NCBI RefSeq assembly: GCF_017872975.1
Contig: NZ_JAGGJP010000014.1
Coordinates: 25,184-89,183 of the forward strand
DNA: 64,000 nucleotides
DNA from: Rubellimicrobium aerolatum
Lineage (GTDB): Bacteria > Pseudomonadota > Alphaproteobacteria > Rhodobacterales > Rhodobacteraceae
Direction of reading: 5' to 3'
Shown in pieces: positions 24,898-33,724 of this stretch. Position numbers and translations under genes: made by a program. Every line of letters starts with the position of its first letter. Position 1 is the stretch's first letter. The notes beneath the pieces are model-generated. The model did no database searches. It had not been told where the DNA came from and saw only the letters and a program-made list of their open reading frames with translations.

Positions 24898-26136
24898 TCA
24901 CTCCGGCTCTCGCCGGTTTCGCTCCACGAGGCCGATCAGGCTGCCCGCGAGGTTGAGCCTGCCCGCCAGGGCGAGGCGCGCGAAGGACCGGAGCGCCCCC
25001 CCGGGGCTGCGGATGGGCCGGACGGGGTCGAACCGCCGCGCGTCGATGACGATCACCGCCAAGGCGGCCGCGAGGTCCCCCATGGCCTCGGTGGCCTCGT
25101 CCCAGGCGCTGGGGTTGATGCCGAGGTCGGGCAGGATCATCACCGCCGCGCGCACCAGGTCGAGCTCGTTAGGCAAGGCCCGGTGCCCCTTGGTGGCGTC
25201 GAGATACATCCGCATGTCCTCCGAGCAGGCCGCATAGAGCCGTCGCGGCGTGAAGGTTTCCAGCCAATGGGGCTTGTGCCCGCGCTGGAAGTCGCGAGCC
25301 TGTGGTTCTCTGCCTTCCTCGGCGCCGACAGGCGCCGCGACCAAGGAAGCGTCAGCCGGCGTGCCGGCTGGCCGAGTCCCGTCGGCGGAGGCGACACAAG
25401 ATTCAAGATTGTCTTCTCTTGTAGCTTGTACTGATAGGCGGAAGCCCGGTTCCGGCACGCCGGAAGACTCAGGCCGCATTTCGAGCAGCCCCAGGCCCTT
25501 GTCCACAGCCTCGTCCAGACTCGAGAGGAGCGCGTCGAGGTCGGACGCCTCGAGCCCGTCGTAGCGCCGGGGCAGCTCGGCGTAGAAGGCGAGGCACTCG
25601 GTCGTGGCCGGGGCCTGGGGCGCGCTCTCAAGGAGCCGCTGCAGCACGCCCTTCAAGACGCGGCGCGCGGCCGAGCACTGCCGGCGCAGGCCCAGGAGGC
25701 GCTGCCGCTCGGCCTCGTCCTCGGCGGCCAGCGCCAGGAGCTCCGGCATGCGCTCCACGAGAGGCGCGAGGCTCAGGCCCTGCACGACGGTCCCGCCGGC
25801 GAAGGAGCCGCGGCTGCCGTCGGCGGCGGTGGTCTTCAGGAGCAGCCCCGCCCGCTCGAGGGTGACCTCGTGGTAGCGCAGCGCGCGCGGGGTGAGCCCG
25901 AGCCGCTGCGCCATGGCCGTCTGCATGGCGTGGCAGACCGGATCGCGCGCGGGATCGGTCCAGTCGGAGGGCCGGGTGGCCTGGATGAAGGCCAGAAGGG
26001 TGAACGCGCAAGCCTCCGAAAGGCGGAAGGCGCGGCGGAGGACGGGCAGGAGGCGTTCCACGTCGCTGCGCGTGCAGCCAGGGGGCAGCACGGGACGGGA
26101 AGCCTCGCCCGCAGGGGGGCAAGCAAGTCGGAGCAT
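24898..26136 (-). CDS. repC: RepC-family plasmid replication initiator
   Basis: A 412-residue protein matching RepC in length and layout. An N-terminal winged-helix-type DNA-binding region (about 20-110) contains AMAQRLGLTPRALRYHE and LERAGLL. A variable, poorly conserved middle (about 215-265) is followed by a C-terminal domain ending near the HWLETFTPRRLYAACSEDM and RAAVMILPDLGINPSAWDEA blocks. RepC is the only protein needed to initiate at its oriV, which lies inside the gene. Start at 26136 is supported by GAGG upstream; 26187 is an alternative. The usual repA and repB partners are not upstream: the next 780 bases hold no such genes. Confidence 0.9.
   Translation of the reverse strand: MLRLACPPAGEASRPVLPPGCTRSDVERLLPVLRRAFRLSEACAFTLLAFIQATRPSDWTDPARDPVCHAMQTAMAQRLGLTPRALRYHEVTLERAGLLLKTTAADGSRGSFAGGTVVQGLSLAPLVERMPELLALAAEDEAERQRLLGLRRQCSAARRVLKGVLQRLLESAPQAPATTECLAFYAELPRRYDGLEASDLDALLSSLDEAVDKGLGLLEMRPESSGVPEPGFRLSVQATREDNLESCVASADGTRPAGTPADASLVAAPVGAEEGREPQARDFQRGHKPHWLETFTPRRLYAACSEDMRMYLDATKGHRALPNELDLVRAAVMILPDLGINPSAWDEATEAMGDLAAALAVIVIDARRFDPVRPIRSPGGALRSFARLALAGRLNLAGSLIGLVERNRREPE
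25394..25436. other. Probable origin of replication (oriV) inside repC
   Basis: An AT-rich island of about 40 bases interrupts the very GC-rich repC reading frame. It contains ACAAGA (25396-25401) and its inverted partner TCTTGT (25417-25422). In characterised repABC plasmids oriV is an AT-rich segment in the middle of repC, which is the position here. Confidence 0.6.
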
Positions 26137-26239
26137 GGTCCTCGGGTCCAGATGGGTTGGAGCGAGGCGGCACCGGGCAAGGCTCATCCGGTCGCACGGA
26201 TGCGCTTTTTGCTTGCGTCGATGAAGGGAGGTGCTAGAA

Positions 26240-26327
26240 CCGGACCTGAAATCTACGTGGCCGTGAGGGATTGGCGTCCCTTGGTCTAGCATCCCCCCCG
26301 TTGAGGTGCCCACCTCGCGGGGGTTTT
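26240..26327 (+). ncRNA. Probable counter-transcribed RNA (incA-like) controlling repC
   Basis: It is transcribed opposite to repC, 110-190 bases upstream of its start, in the position and orientation of repABC antisense RNAs. A promoter-like TTGCGT-N16-TAGAAC or TTGCTT-N18-GCTAGA precedes it. A long-range stem TGCTAG (26232-26237)/CTAGCA (26286-26291) brackets a GGGA/TCCC hairpin. It ends in a strong hairpin followed by GGGGGTTTT. The family sequesters the repC leader and limits copy number. The 5' end is approximate. Confidence 0.65.
26295..26327 (+). terminator. Intrinsic terminator of the ctRNA
   Basis: CCCCCG-TT-GAGGT-GCCC-ACCTC-G-CGGGGG followed by TTTT: an 11-bp interrupted stem with a 4-base loop and U-tract on the plus strand. 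Confidence 0.8.
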
Positions 26328-26915
26328 GCGTTCTAGGCTGGTGTCGGATCTCCTTCTGTGAGTCCTGCGCGCTGTGCCGCACGGTTACACGTCACGGCAA
26401 CAAGGCACAAACGATGTTTGCCGCAGCCAAAGCTCGACAACATTATATGATTGTTTGGGGCCGGCCCGTCCACCTCAGATTGCGGGACAGGACGCGACTG
26501 TGGCGCGTTCAGGCCGAGTTTCAAAGCTGCTGGATCCCAGCCGGATCCTCCTGCCGGATCAGCACGGCTTGGCGCTGGGCCTCGACGCAGGTGGAGGTCT
26601 CGGACCCGGGGCCGCTCTTGTCGAGAAATGATTTCGAAGCCAATCCTGCTGAGCAGGCCCGAACTGCCTAGCATGAGCAGAGGTCTGAAACTGCTCTTGC
26701 CCGCCGAACGACAGTAGCACAGGCCTATTTCAACACTCTCGCGTAGCCCAAGGTGCGAGCGATCGGCAGACCAGCGGGGAGAGGCGTGGCCGGGGCCCGC
26801 GAAGGCTCTGCTTTCGCGCGGGACATACGCGCGACCTAAGCCTGCGGGGCTTGCGTCCAACGCGCCGCGCTTTAGTCAGGACTTCTGCCTGCCCGCAGAC
26901 ACAATCGACGCATCG

Positions 26916-27536
26916 TTATATCGTCTTCACTCGCTGTAGAACCGAGATTGAGCGCAGCACGCCGTCATGGCGGACCACCCGGTGCCACAAGGCGCCAACG
27001 AAGTGCGCCGCAAAGAGCCAGCCGAGGAGCTCAGCCATGAACTCGTGGAGGTCGCGGGCGAGCGCGAAGCGGGTAGTTGTCTGGATGCCGAAGAACCCAG
27101 GCCCGATGACCGTGACATCCGAGGGCGCGAGCCAGGCCATCGCGAAGCCAGTCAGGATGACCGCGGCGATACTGAGGTAGATGCCCTTGTGGACGAGACC
27201 CGCCAGCAGCCGCTCCCACCATGGCGCCTCGGCCGGCAGCCGCGAACCCTTGCTGGCGCTGCGCACGAGGAGCCAGAGCGCCCCATAGGCCACCGTCACG
27301 GCGATCCCCACCCAGACCTCGAAGCGCATGGCCGAGGGGTCCCTTAGCGCGCCTGTCACGTCGCCGTTGCTGACATACGCAAAAACGAGAAGCGCGGCTG
27401 CGACCCAGTGGACCCACTTGGTGGCCCAGTGGTGCGCCGGGGCCTCCGGCCCCTGGTGACGCAAGGGCGCGAGCCTGCGGCGGGCCTCGGCGAGCCGGTG
27501 CGAGATGGCGGGGCGCATCCCCTCGATGGTGCTCAT
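26916..27536 (-). CDS. Cytochrome b561-type membrane protein
   Basis: A 206-residue protein with four hydrophobic segments. Histidines are placed as in the bacterial cytochrome b561 family: KWVHW at the first helix, LVHKG at the third, and AAHFVGALWHR at the fourth. Such proteins bind two b-type haems and pass electrons between the quinone pool and a partner. The start MSTIEGMRP at 27536 is chosen; the upstream in-frame extension has no membrane character. It begins the accessory region and may partner the COG4705 protein 150 bases upstream. Confidence 0.8.
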   Translation of the reverse strand: MSTIEGMRPAISHRLAEARRRLAPLRHQGPEAPAHHWATKWVHWVAAALLVFAYVSNGDVTGALRDPSAMRFEVWVGIAVTVAYGALWLLVRSASKGSRLPAEAPWWERLLAGLVHKGIYLSIAAVILTGFAMAWLAPSDVTVIGPGFFGIQTTTRFALARDLHEFMAELLGWLFAAHFVGALWHRVVRHDGVLRSISVLQRVKTI

Positions 27537-27686
27537 GATGTCCTCGACGGCTTCTTGAACCGGGTTCAGGCTGACCGAGATTTGAACGTGGCCAGGACAG
27601 CCTTCCGTCGTGGCCATTCGGCTGGACGGGCCAGGTGTGTCCCAACCCGCCATTCTTGGCCGCGCGGCCCATGTGGTTGCGTCTGT

Positions 27687-28457
27687 CTACGCGTGCCGGC
27701 CAGCCCGCTGCGGCAGCAGGACGAGAAGGGACAGGATCGCTCCCGCGAGGACCGCCGAGGCCACGGGACGGCTGAAGTCGAGCCCGCCGTGGTCGAGCGG
27801 CTTGTCGAGGAAGTCGCCGACGGCCGCGCCGAGCGGACGCGTGAGGATGAAGGCCGCCCAGAACAGGAGCACGCGGTCGCCAAAGCCGCGCCAGTGGAGG
27901 GTCGCGACGCCGGCGAGCCCGACCGCGAAGATCGCCGCGGCGCCGACGTAGCCTAGGCCGGCCGTGTCGGCGAGCCAGTCGCCGAGCGCGGTGCCCAGCG
28001 TCTGTGATAGGGTGATGGTGATCCAGTACCAAAGCTCGGAGCGCCGGTCGTGAATGTCGTCGGCCGAGATGCGCCCGACCGCGAGCCGCCAGCCTCCGAG
28101 CGACAGGAGCACCGAGGCTAGGAGCAGCGTCGAGCCCCCAAGGTAGCCGATGCCGAGCGAGCGGGTAGCGAAGTCCGCAAGCGTGGTGCCGGCTGTGGTC
28201 GAGGCGATGATGGTTCCCCAGTAAAGGAGGGGGCGGAAGCGGTCCGCCGACATCTGCCAGGCGATCATGCCGACCAGGATGGCACCGAAGATGGCGGTGG
28301 CGGCGAGATAGCCCAGATCCAGTGTCATGCTGAGGGTGTCGCCGCCGGTCTCGCCAAACGTGGTGGCGAGCACCTTGATGGCCCAGAAGCCAAGGGTGAC
28401 GGCGGGCACCTTGCTTAAAAGGGCCGCCTGGTCGGCTCGCGCCGAGGGGAGGGTCAT
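27687..28457 (-). CDS. COG4705-type polytopic membrane protein (copy 1)
   Basis: A 256-residue protein with about eight hydrophobic segments. Two internally similar halves share motifs GFWAIKVLATTFGETGGD (near 23-40) and FILTRPLGAAVGDFLDKP (near 203-220), as in the uncharacterised COG4705 family. Substrate unknown. It is paralogous to the protein at 32770-33588. The strongly conserved Glu and Asp inside membrane segments suggest cation or proton movement, which is inference. It lies beside a two-component system and cytochrome b561 genes. Confidence 0.8.
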   Translation of the reverse strand: MTLPSARADQAALLSKVPAVTLGFWAIKVLATTFGETGGDTLSMTLDLGYLAATAIFGAILVGMIAWQMSADRFRPLLYWGTIIASTTAGTTLADFATRSLGIGYLGGSTLLLASVLLSLGGWRLAVGRISADDIHDRRSELWYWITITLSQTLGTALGDWLADTAGLGYVGAAAIFAVGLAGVATLHWRGFGDRVLLFWAAFILTRPLGAAVGDFLDKPLDHGGLDFSRPVASAVLAGAILSLLVLLPQRAGRHA

Positions 28458-28631
28458 GGGTGTGGTCTCCGTAAGGGACGTTGAGGCCGGGAAGAGATGC
28501 GGCTTCCGCTAGGGAAGGGTCTGGACGCATCCTTTCATGGATGGCGGCGGGGTCGGGATGGGCTGCTGGCCCAGGCGCCGTCATGGCGCCCGCTGCATCG
28601 CGAGGCGACTTAGCAGCGGCCTGTCGGCCGT

Positions 28632-28647
28632 CTCAACGATCTGTAAG
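28632..28647. promoter_or_regulatory. Degenerate CTTAC-N6-GTAAG-like dyad
   Basis: CTCAA-N6-GTAAG, 62 bases upstream of the EamA gene and in the divergent interval with COG4705 copy 1. Three of five positions match in the left half, the right half is exact. It is the weakest member of the set found at 31936, 33684 and 38572. Confidence 0.3.
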
Positions 28648-28709
28648 GTGCCGACGCAGGAGCGAACGCGCAGAGTGGCGGCGAGCGGCGGGGGCCGGAG
28701 GAGCGAGTC

Positions 28710-29147
28710 GTGAGGGGCCTTCTTCAGTCGTGGCAGCTCTGGGCGTTGTTGTCGGCGTCCTTCGCGGCGCTCACGGCCATCTTCGCCAAGGTGGGCGTCG
28801 CCGGCGTCAACTCGGACTTCGCCACCTTCGCGCGCACGGTCGTGGTGCTCGCAGTCCTCGGCACGCTTCTCAGCGCGACGGGCCAATGGCAGGACCCGGC
28901 GACGGTCTCAGGACGTACCTGGGCCTTCCTTGTGCTCTCGGGCTTCGGCACCGGCGCGTCCTGGCTGTGCTACTTCCGCGCCCTCAAGCTCGGCCCGGCC
29001 TCACGCGTGGCGCCCATCGACAAGCTCAGCGTGGTGCTGGTGGCCGTCTTCGCCGTCCTGTTCCTGGGCGAGAGGCTCTCGGGGCTCAACTGGCTCGGGG
29101 TAGCGCTGATCGCCGGCGGCGCCGTCCTCGTCGCCTACAATGGGTAA
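28710..29147 (+). CDS. Half-size EamA/DMT-type permease
   Basis: A 145-residue protein from a GTG start (GGAGG upstream) with five hydrophobic segments and the EamA hallmarks GTGASWLCYFRALKLGPAS and VLFLGERLSGLNWLGVALI. It equals one EamA repeat; most relatives have two, so it must act as a dimer. Half-size COG2510 members exist. Substrate not predictable. Confidence 0.8.
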   Translation: MRGLLQSWQLWALLSASFAALTAIFAKVGVAGVNSDFATFARTVVVLAVLGTLLSATGQWQDPATVSGRTWAFLVLSGFGTGASWLCYFRALKLGPASRVAPIDKLSVVLVAVFAVLFLGERLSGLNWLGVALIAGGAVLVAYNG

Positions 29148-29291
29148 GGCGAGGTCGGCCATGCAGCCGCCCCTTGGTCACCGGCCTTGCGCGGCGGGGT
29201 GCTCGTCGTGAGGCCTCCCCCTGAGCACCGACGCGGTTCGCAAGGCCTGAGCGGGCGAAGGTTCGACGCGAACGCCCGGTGCCGTGAACCC

Positions 29292-30659
29292 TCAGCCGGC
29301 CGGGAAGATCAATCGCACCCGCAGACCCGGGTCGTTGTCCTCTAACGTCAGCTCGGCCTCATGGAGCGCCGCGACGGCCGCCACCAGCGACAGCCCCAGG
29401 CCGTGGCCCTCGGTGGTGCGGCTGCGCTCCAGCCGGGTGAAGCGGCGCAGCACCGCGTCCCGCTCCGCCGTGGGGACGCCGGGGCCGTCATCGGCGACCG
29501 CGACCTCGGCCCGACCCTGCGAAACCTCCACAGAGAGGACGATGCGGCTGCCCGGAGGGGTGTGGCGCAGGGCGTTGTCGACGAGGTTGGCGACCGCCTG
29601 CTGAAGGAGCCCCTTCTCGCCTCGGACCGTGATCGGCGCCGGGTCCAGGCGAAGGCGCAGGTCGTGGCCTCCATCTTCGGCCACGGGGCCGTAGATGTCG
29701 GCCACCGTGGCGGCGAGAGCTTGGAGGTCCACGGGTGCAAAGCGCTCCCGGAGCGTGCCGGCCTCCACCTGGGCGATCTGAAGCAGCGCCCCGAAGATCG
29801 CCGCCGCGCGGTCGGCCTCTTCGACCGCCCGGCCAGCGATGCGCGCCTCCTCGCCTGCCTCGGGCAGGCGGGCAAGGAGGTCGCCGAGCAGGAGGCGGAT
29901 GCGGCTCACCGGGGTGCGGAGGTCGTGGGCGATGTCGGCGCTAACCTGGCGCAGCGCGGCCACGGACGCCTCCTGCGCGCCTGCCATGCGGTCGATGCGC
30001 GCGGCGATCAAGGCGAGGTCGTCGGCGGCGCGGGAGGGCCTCCCGACCGGAGCCGGCACGCGGGCGGCGAGGTCGCCCTCGGCAAGACGGTCGAGGGTGG
30101 CCGCGATCGCCTCCACGCGGCGACCTTCCCGCCGCGCCAGGACCAGTCCGCCGGCGAGGCCAAGGCCGATGGTGGGCAGCAGGCTCAGGAGGAGCACGTT
30201 GAGGAACACCTCGCGCAGGTCCCCAAGCTGCTCGCCGCCGAGCGCCACCATCAGCCGCCCGCCGTGGAGCGGCCGCGCGAGCGCAAGAAAGGTCCCGTCA
30301 TGGCCCGTGACGGTCTCGTCCATCGTCAGGGTGCGCAGACCAAGCCAGGTGCCCGGCGATGCGGCGTTGCCGACACTCGCCCCCTGGGCGTCCACGAAGG
30401 ACAGGAGCTGCCGGTCGGGATCGGTGGCCTGCACCTGCGCCGCAATGGTCGCGGCCAGCGCCTCGGCGTCGGGCGTGGCGGCAAGCCCGGCGACCGCCGT
30501 TCCGAGGTCGGCCTCCAGCGCGCTCAGGATGGCGGTGCGGGTGAGCCAGTAGCTTCCCGCGAGGCTGACGAGGCTGGTGGTGGCGAAGAGCGCCACGAGG
30601 CCGAGCGCGAGCCGCAGCGGCGTCGAGCGCAAGACGGACCGGCGCGGGATCGGGCTCAC
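29292..30659 (-). CDS. Two-component sensor histidine kinase (module 1)
   Basis: A 455-residue kinase with membrane segments near 15-37 and 160-180 flanking a periplasmic domain of about 120 residues. HAMP follows (about 182-240), then the HisKA box SADIAHDLRTPVSR with phospho-acceptor His near 258. HATPase_c motifs are N-box VDNALRH, G1 DDGPG and G2 GHGLGLS. The GTG at 30659 overlaps the regulator stop (GTGA), so the pair is coupled. It is paralogous to the kinase at 34419. Signal unknown; the PepSY gene upstream hints at an envelope or cation cue. Confidence 0.9.
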   Translation of the reverse strand: MSPIPRRSVLRSTPLRLALGLVALFATTSLVSLAGSYWLTRTAILSALEADLGTAVAGLAATPDAEALAATIAAQVQATDPDRQLLSFVDAQGASVGNAASPGTWLGLRTLTMDETVTGHDGTFLALARPLHGGRLMVALGGEQLGDLREVFLNVLLLSLLPTIGLGLAGGLVLARREGRRVEAIAATLDRLAEGDLAARVPAPVGRPSRAADDLALIAARIDRMAGAQEASVAALRQVSADIAHDLRTPVSRIRLLLGDLLARLPEAGEEARIAGRAVEEADRAAAIFGALLQIAQVEAGTLRERFAPVDLQALAATVADIYGPVAEDGGHDLRLRLDPAPITVRGEKGLLQQAVANLVDNALRHTPPGSRIVLSVEVSQGRAEVAVADDGPGVPTAERDAVLRRFTRLERSRTTEGHGLGLSLVAAVAALHEAELTLEDNDPGLRVRLIFPAG

Positions 30660-31327
30660 CCTTCCACCCGGTAGCCTGCGCCGCGCACGGTTTGGATCAG
30701 CTCGGTGGCGAAGGGTCGGTCGATCTTGGCGCGCAGGCGGCTCACATGAGTCTCGACGACGTTGGTCTGGGGGTCGAAGGAGATGTCCCACACCGCCTCC
30801 AGGAGCATCGTGCGCGTCTGCACGCGCCCCTTGCGACGCACCAGATGTTCCAGGAGGGCGAACTCACGCGGCAGAAGATCGATCTCGACGCCGGCGCGCG
30901 TGACGCGGCGGCGGAGCAGGTCGATGACCAGGTCGCCGGCCGTGAGGGTCGTGGGCTCGTCCCGCAGGGCGGGCCGGCGCGCCAGGGCCGCGATGCGCGC
31001 GGACAGCTCGCCAAAGGCGAAGGGCTTGACCAGGTAGTCGTCGGCCCCCGCGCCCAAGCCCTCGATGCGGTCCTCGACGCCACCGACGGCCGTGAGGACG
31101 ATCGCGGGCGTGCGATTGCCCGCGGCCCGCAGCGTGCGCACCAGCGCCAGGCCTTCGAGGCCCGGCAGCATCCGGTCCACGACCAGCACGTCGTGGCCAC
31201 CCGTCGTGGCCTGGATCAGGCCATCGCGGCCGTCGCGCACGAGGTCCACGACGTGACCCTCGCGCCGGAGGCCGTCTGCGACGTAATCTCCCGTGGTGAC
31301 GTCGTCCTCGATGACCAGAATCCGCAC
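30656..31327 (-). CDS. OmpR-family response regulator (module 1)
   Basis: A 223-residue regulator: receiver domain with acidic pocket IEDD (7-9) and phospho-acceptor Asp51 in VVDRMLPG, switch Thr in VLTAV, and Lys in DYLVKPF. The C-terminal winged helix reads LLPREFALLEHLVRRKGRV and ETHVSRLRAKI. I use the GTG at 31327 rather than the ATG at 31339: the intervening bases contain GGAGG at proper spacing and the family begins MRILVIEDD. It shares Asp51 and strong overall similarity with the regulator at 33725. Confidence 0.92.
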   Translation of the reverse strand: MRILVIEDDVTTGDYVADGLRREGHVVDLVRDGRDGLIQATTGGHDVLVVDRMLPGLEGLALVRTLRAAGNRTPAIVLTAVGGVEDRIEGLGAGADDYLVKPFAFGELSARIAALARRPALRDEPTTLTAGDLVIDLLRRRVTRAGVEIDLLPREFALLEHLVRRKGRVQTRTMLLEAVWDISFDPQTNVVETHVSRLRAKIDRPFATELIQTVRGAGYRVEG

Positions 31328-31410
31328 GGGCGCCTCCATGGGGAAAGGGGCAGCGCGGTCGCCCGCGCTGCCCAGTGTCGTCCTATCCGAGCGGGCCCGG
31401 CCCTGCGACG

Positions 31411-31794
31411 TCAACCCTCGTCGCCGTCCTCGCTCTCGCCGTCGTCCTGGCCGGTGCCGTGATCGTCGTCGGTCTCGCCGTCGTCGGCCACGGTGCCATC
31501 CTGGGCATTTACCACCACGTCCTTGAAGGTGCCGTCCGCCATCAGGACCTCGACGTCCCAGGCCGAAGCCTCGCCGTCGTCGCCGTTGTCGAACTCGATC
31601 GACGCAACCGTCCCGCCGGTCGAAGACTGGGCCGCCGTGATCGCATCGGCGAGCTTCACGGGGGCCTGGGTCAGGGCCTGCGCCTCGGCGGCGTCGTCGC
31701 CCGCCCCGGCCTGCTGGGCGTTCGCCGCAGCGCCGAGGCCGAGAGCGGACAGGGCCAGCAGGCCGGCCGCGACGATCTTGGTTTTCATGGTCAT
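31411..31794 (-). CDS. Periplasmic PepSY-domain protein with acidic tail
   Basis: A 127-residue exported protein: signal peptide 1-26 (ANA-QQ), a PepSY-like domain (about 42-100, LADAITAAQSSTGGTVASIEFD and VNAQDGTV), and a C-terminal tail almost entirely Asp, Glu, Gly and Ser. PepSY proteins next to two-component systems are common and are thought to modulate a sensor or protease. The tail looks suited to bind divalent cations. It is the first gene of the operon with regulator 1 and kinase 1. Confidence 0.8.
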   Translation of the reverse strand: MTMKTKIVAAGLLALSALGLGAAANAQQAGAGDDAAEAQALTQAPVKLADAITAAQSSTGGTVASIEFDNGDDGEASAWDVEVLMADGTFKDVVVNAQDGTVADDGETDDDHGTGQDDGESEDGDEG

Positions 31795-31934
31795 GGAACT
31801 TGCTCCTGGGTTCGCCCGGGCCTTGGTGCCTGGGATAACAGAGACCTGGGCCCTGAGGCTGTCGGGCCTCTGTCGAAGACGTTGCAAGTTTGTTATCCGA
31901 GGCACCCGTCTGGACTCTGGCAGGCGGCGGGTCG

Positions 31935-31952
31935 CCTTACACCCTTGTAAGG
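31935..31952. promoter_or_regulatory. CTTAC-N6-GTAAG dyad in the divergent PepSY/219-aa promoter region
   Basis: CCTTACA-CCCT-TGTAAGG, a perfect 7-bp inverted repeat between the divergent genes at 31794 (minus) and 32077 (plus). OmpR-type regulators bind repeats of this size. The same CTTAC-N6-GTAAG pattern recurs at 38572-38587 and, with mismatches, at 33684-33699. Confidence 0.6.
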
Positions 31953-32076
31953 GACCTGACAGGCCGCCGCAGAAGCCGCGTCGCTACACCCTCCGCATCG
32001 GAGGCAGGCCCGTCGCGCCATCAGACCTCCTCGGGAAAGGCCACGGTCCTGGCGCGGCGGTGGAGGAGACGGAAAG

Positions 32077-32736
32077 ATGCGCAAGCTACTCTTGACGGGT
32101 GCGCTGATGTTCGGGGCAGCCGGGATCGGCGTGCTTTGGACCCAGCCCGGAGCGCCGGCCGCGGCACCGGCGGCTGCCGCTTCGACGGCGGCCCCGCTCG
32201 GCGACCTTTCGAGCCTTCAGGTCATCGTCGCCGACGTCCAGGGCCTTGCCACCAAGGGCGACTGGCCAGTCGCCGAGGCGCGGATCACCGATTTCGAGAC
32301 CGCCTGGGACGACGCCGAGCCCACAATGCGGCCCAGGGACGTCACCGCCTGGGGCAACGTGGATGCCGCCGCCGACGCGGCACTCGACGCGCTCAGGGCC
32401 GGCTCGCCCGATGAAGCGCAGGTCACGGCTACGCTCGCTGCCCTGTCGGCGGAACTGGCGCATCCGACTGCAGGCGGCGGCGAGGCCACGCCGACCGTAG
32501 GAATCGTCGGCCCCGATGGCACGGTGGCCGTCACCGACCCCAACGGACGCCCCATTCCCTGCGAGGACATGGCCAGCGCGCTGCGCACGGCGCTGGCCGC
32601 CGCGGGCAACCTCACCGCCGCCGACAAGGCCAGCGTGGACGACCTCCAGGCCAAGGGGCTGGAGCGCTGCAACGCCGACGATGACGCCCGCGCCGACGCC
32701 TTCTTCGCGGACGCCCTCACCATCCTCGCGCCCTGA
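32077..32736 (+). CDS. Exported protein of unknown function
   Basis: A 219-residue product with an N-terminal signal or anchor (1-21) and an Ala/Pro-rich spacer. The helical domain (about 40-130) includes VADVQGLATKGDWPVAEARITDFE. The C-terminal part has two cysteines (PIPCEDM, ERCNADD). I do not recognise a named family. The divergent arrangement with the PepSY operon and the shared dyad suggest joint control. It is followed closely by COG4705 copy 2. Confidence 0.65.
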   Translation: MRKLLLTGALMFGAAGIGVLWTQPGAPAAAPAAAASTAAPLGDLSSLQVIVADVQGLATKGDWPVAEARITDFETAWDDAEPTMRPRDVTAWGNVDAAADAALDALRAGSPDEAQVTATLAALSAELAHPTAGGGEATPTVGIVGPDGTVAVTDPNGRPIPCEDMASALRTALAAAGNLTAADKASVDDLQAKGLERCNADDDARADAFFADALTILAP

Positions 32737-32769
32737 GGCTGCGCGCCCTCCCCCTGACCGGAGACTTCC

Positions 32770-33588
32770 ATGTCCACGCTCGACATGCCGGCGATGCCGG
32801 CGCAACCTCCCATGACGACCGGTCCTGCGGCACCCAACCGTGTGCCGCGCGTCACCTGGGACTTCTGGCTCATCAAGCTCATGGCCGTGACCATGGGCGA
32901 GACAGCGGCCGACTTCCTTGCCGTCAACCTCGGCCTGGGGCTCACCGCCACCTCGCTCTTCATGGCGGCGGTGCTCTGCCTGGCCCTGATCCCGCAGGTC
33001 GAGGCCAAGCGCTACGTGCCCTGGAGCTACTGGCTCGCGGTGGTCCTGATCTCGATCGTGGGCACGCTCGTCACCGACAACCTCGTGGACAATTTCGGCG
33101 TCAGCCTCGTCACCACGACGGTGATCTTCACGCTGGCGCTCGCAGCGACCTTCTGGGCCTGGTGGCGCTCGGAGGGCACCCTCTCGATCCACCACGTTAC
33201 CACCGATCGGCGCGAGGCCTTCTACTGGCTCGCCATCCTCTTCACCTTCGCGCTCGGTACCGCCGCAGGCGACCTCGTGGCCGAGAAGTTCGGGCTGGGC
33301 TACCTGACCACGGGCCTTCTCTTCGGCCTGGTCATCGCCGCCATCGCCTTCGGCCACTACGTTCTGAAGATGAACGCCATCCTCGCCTTCTGGCTGGCCT
33401 ACATCCTGACGCGGCCGCTCGGCGCCTCGTTCGGCGACCTGCTTTCCCAACCGTCCGAGTATGGCGGCCTCGGCCTCGGCACGATCGTCACCTCCGCCCT
33501 GTTCCTTGCCGTGATCGCTGGGATCGTCCTCTACATGACCCTGACCAACCGCGGCGAGGTCGAGGCCTACCTCGACCGCCACGGCTGA
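32770..33588 (+). CDS. COG4705-type polytopic membrane protein (copy 2)
   Basis: A 272-residue paralogue of the protein at 27687-28457, with the same motifs: DFWLIKLMAVTMGETAAD (near 32-50) and YILTRPLGASFGDLLSQP (near 211-228). About eight membrane segments. It sits 33 bases after the 219-residue exported protein and is followed by an intrinsic terminator. Function unknown; the pairing of each copy with a two-component system is the main clue. Confidence 0.8.
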   Translation: MSTLDMPAMPAQPPMTTGPAAPNRVPRVTWDFWLIKLMAVTMGETAADFLAVNLGLGLTATSLFMAAVLCLALIPQVEAKRYVPWSYWLAVVLISIVGTLVTDNLVDNFGVSLVTTTVIFTLALAATFWAWWRSEGTLSIHHVTTDRREAFYWLAILFTFALGTAAGDLVAEKFGLGYLTTGLLFGLVIAAIAFGHYVLKMNAILAFWLAYILTRPLGASFGDLLSQPSEYGGLGLGTIVTSALFLAVIAGIVLYMTLTNRGEVEAYLDRHG

Positions 33589-33637
33589 CCTCCGTCTGTC
33601 CCACCTGACCGCCGCGCCCCGGATGGTCAGGCACTTC

Positions 33638-33671
33638 GGGCGGGCCCGCCATCGGCAGGCCCGCCCCTTTT
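33638..33671 (+). terminator. Intrinsic terminator after COG4705 copy 2
   Basis: Stem GGGCGGGCC/GGCCCGCCC with an 11-base loop followed by CTTTT, 50 bases after the stop. It separates this transcript from the regulator gene at 33725. Confidence 0.75.
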
Positions 33672-33683
33672 CGTGCGACGGTC

Positions 33684-33699
33684 CTTCTGCGACCGTAAG
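33684..33699 (+). promoter_or_regulatory. CTTCT-N6-GTAAG dyad upstream of regulator 2
   Basis: A variant of the CTTAC-N6-GTAAG dyad, placed 26 bases before the regulator start and just after the terminator. It would fit autoregulation by the regulator. Confidence 0.4.
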
Positions 33700-33724
33700 C
33701 CGATCCGCTTCAAGGACCTTTCCC

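Larger units (their letters stand above)
26137..26915. other. Region upstream of repC: leader, probable ctRNA, then no gene
   Basis: The first 200 bases hold the repC leader and, on the opposite strand, a small RNA gene with terminator. From about 26340 to 26915 I see no convincing gene; open frames on both strands are short and disagree with the local codon bias. In repABC plasmids repB would be here, so the remainder may be the scar of a deletion or insertion. Confidence 0.55.

Noticed and set aside
26333..26860. Minus-strand frame that might be a transposase remnant or repB relic
   Set aside because: No DDE, HTH or ParB-like motif, and codon use differs from neighbours. I kept the stretch as gene-free.
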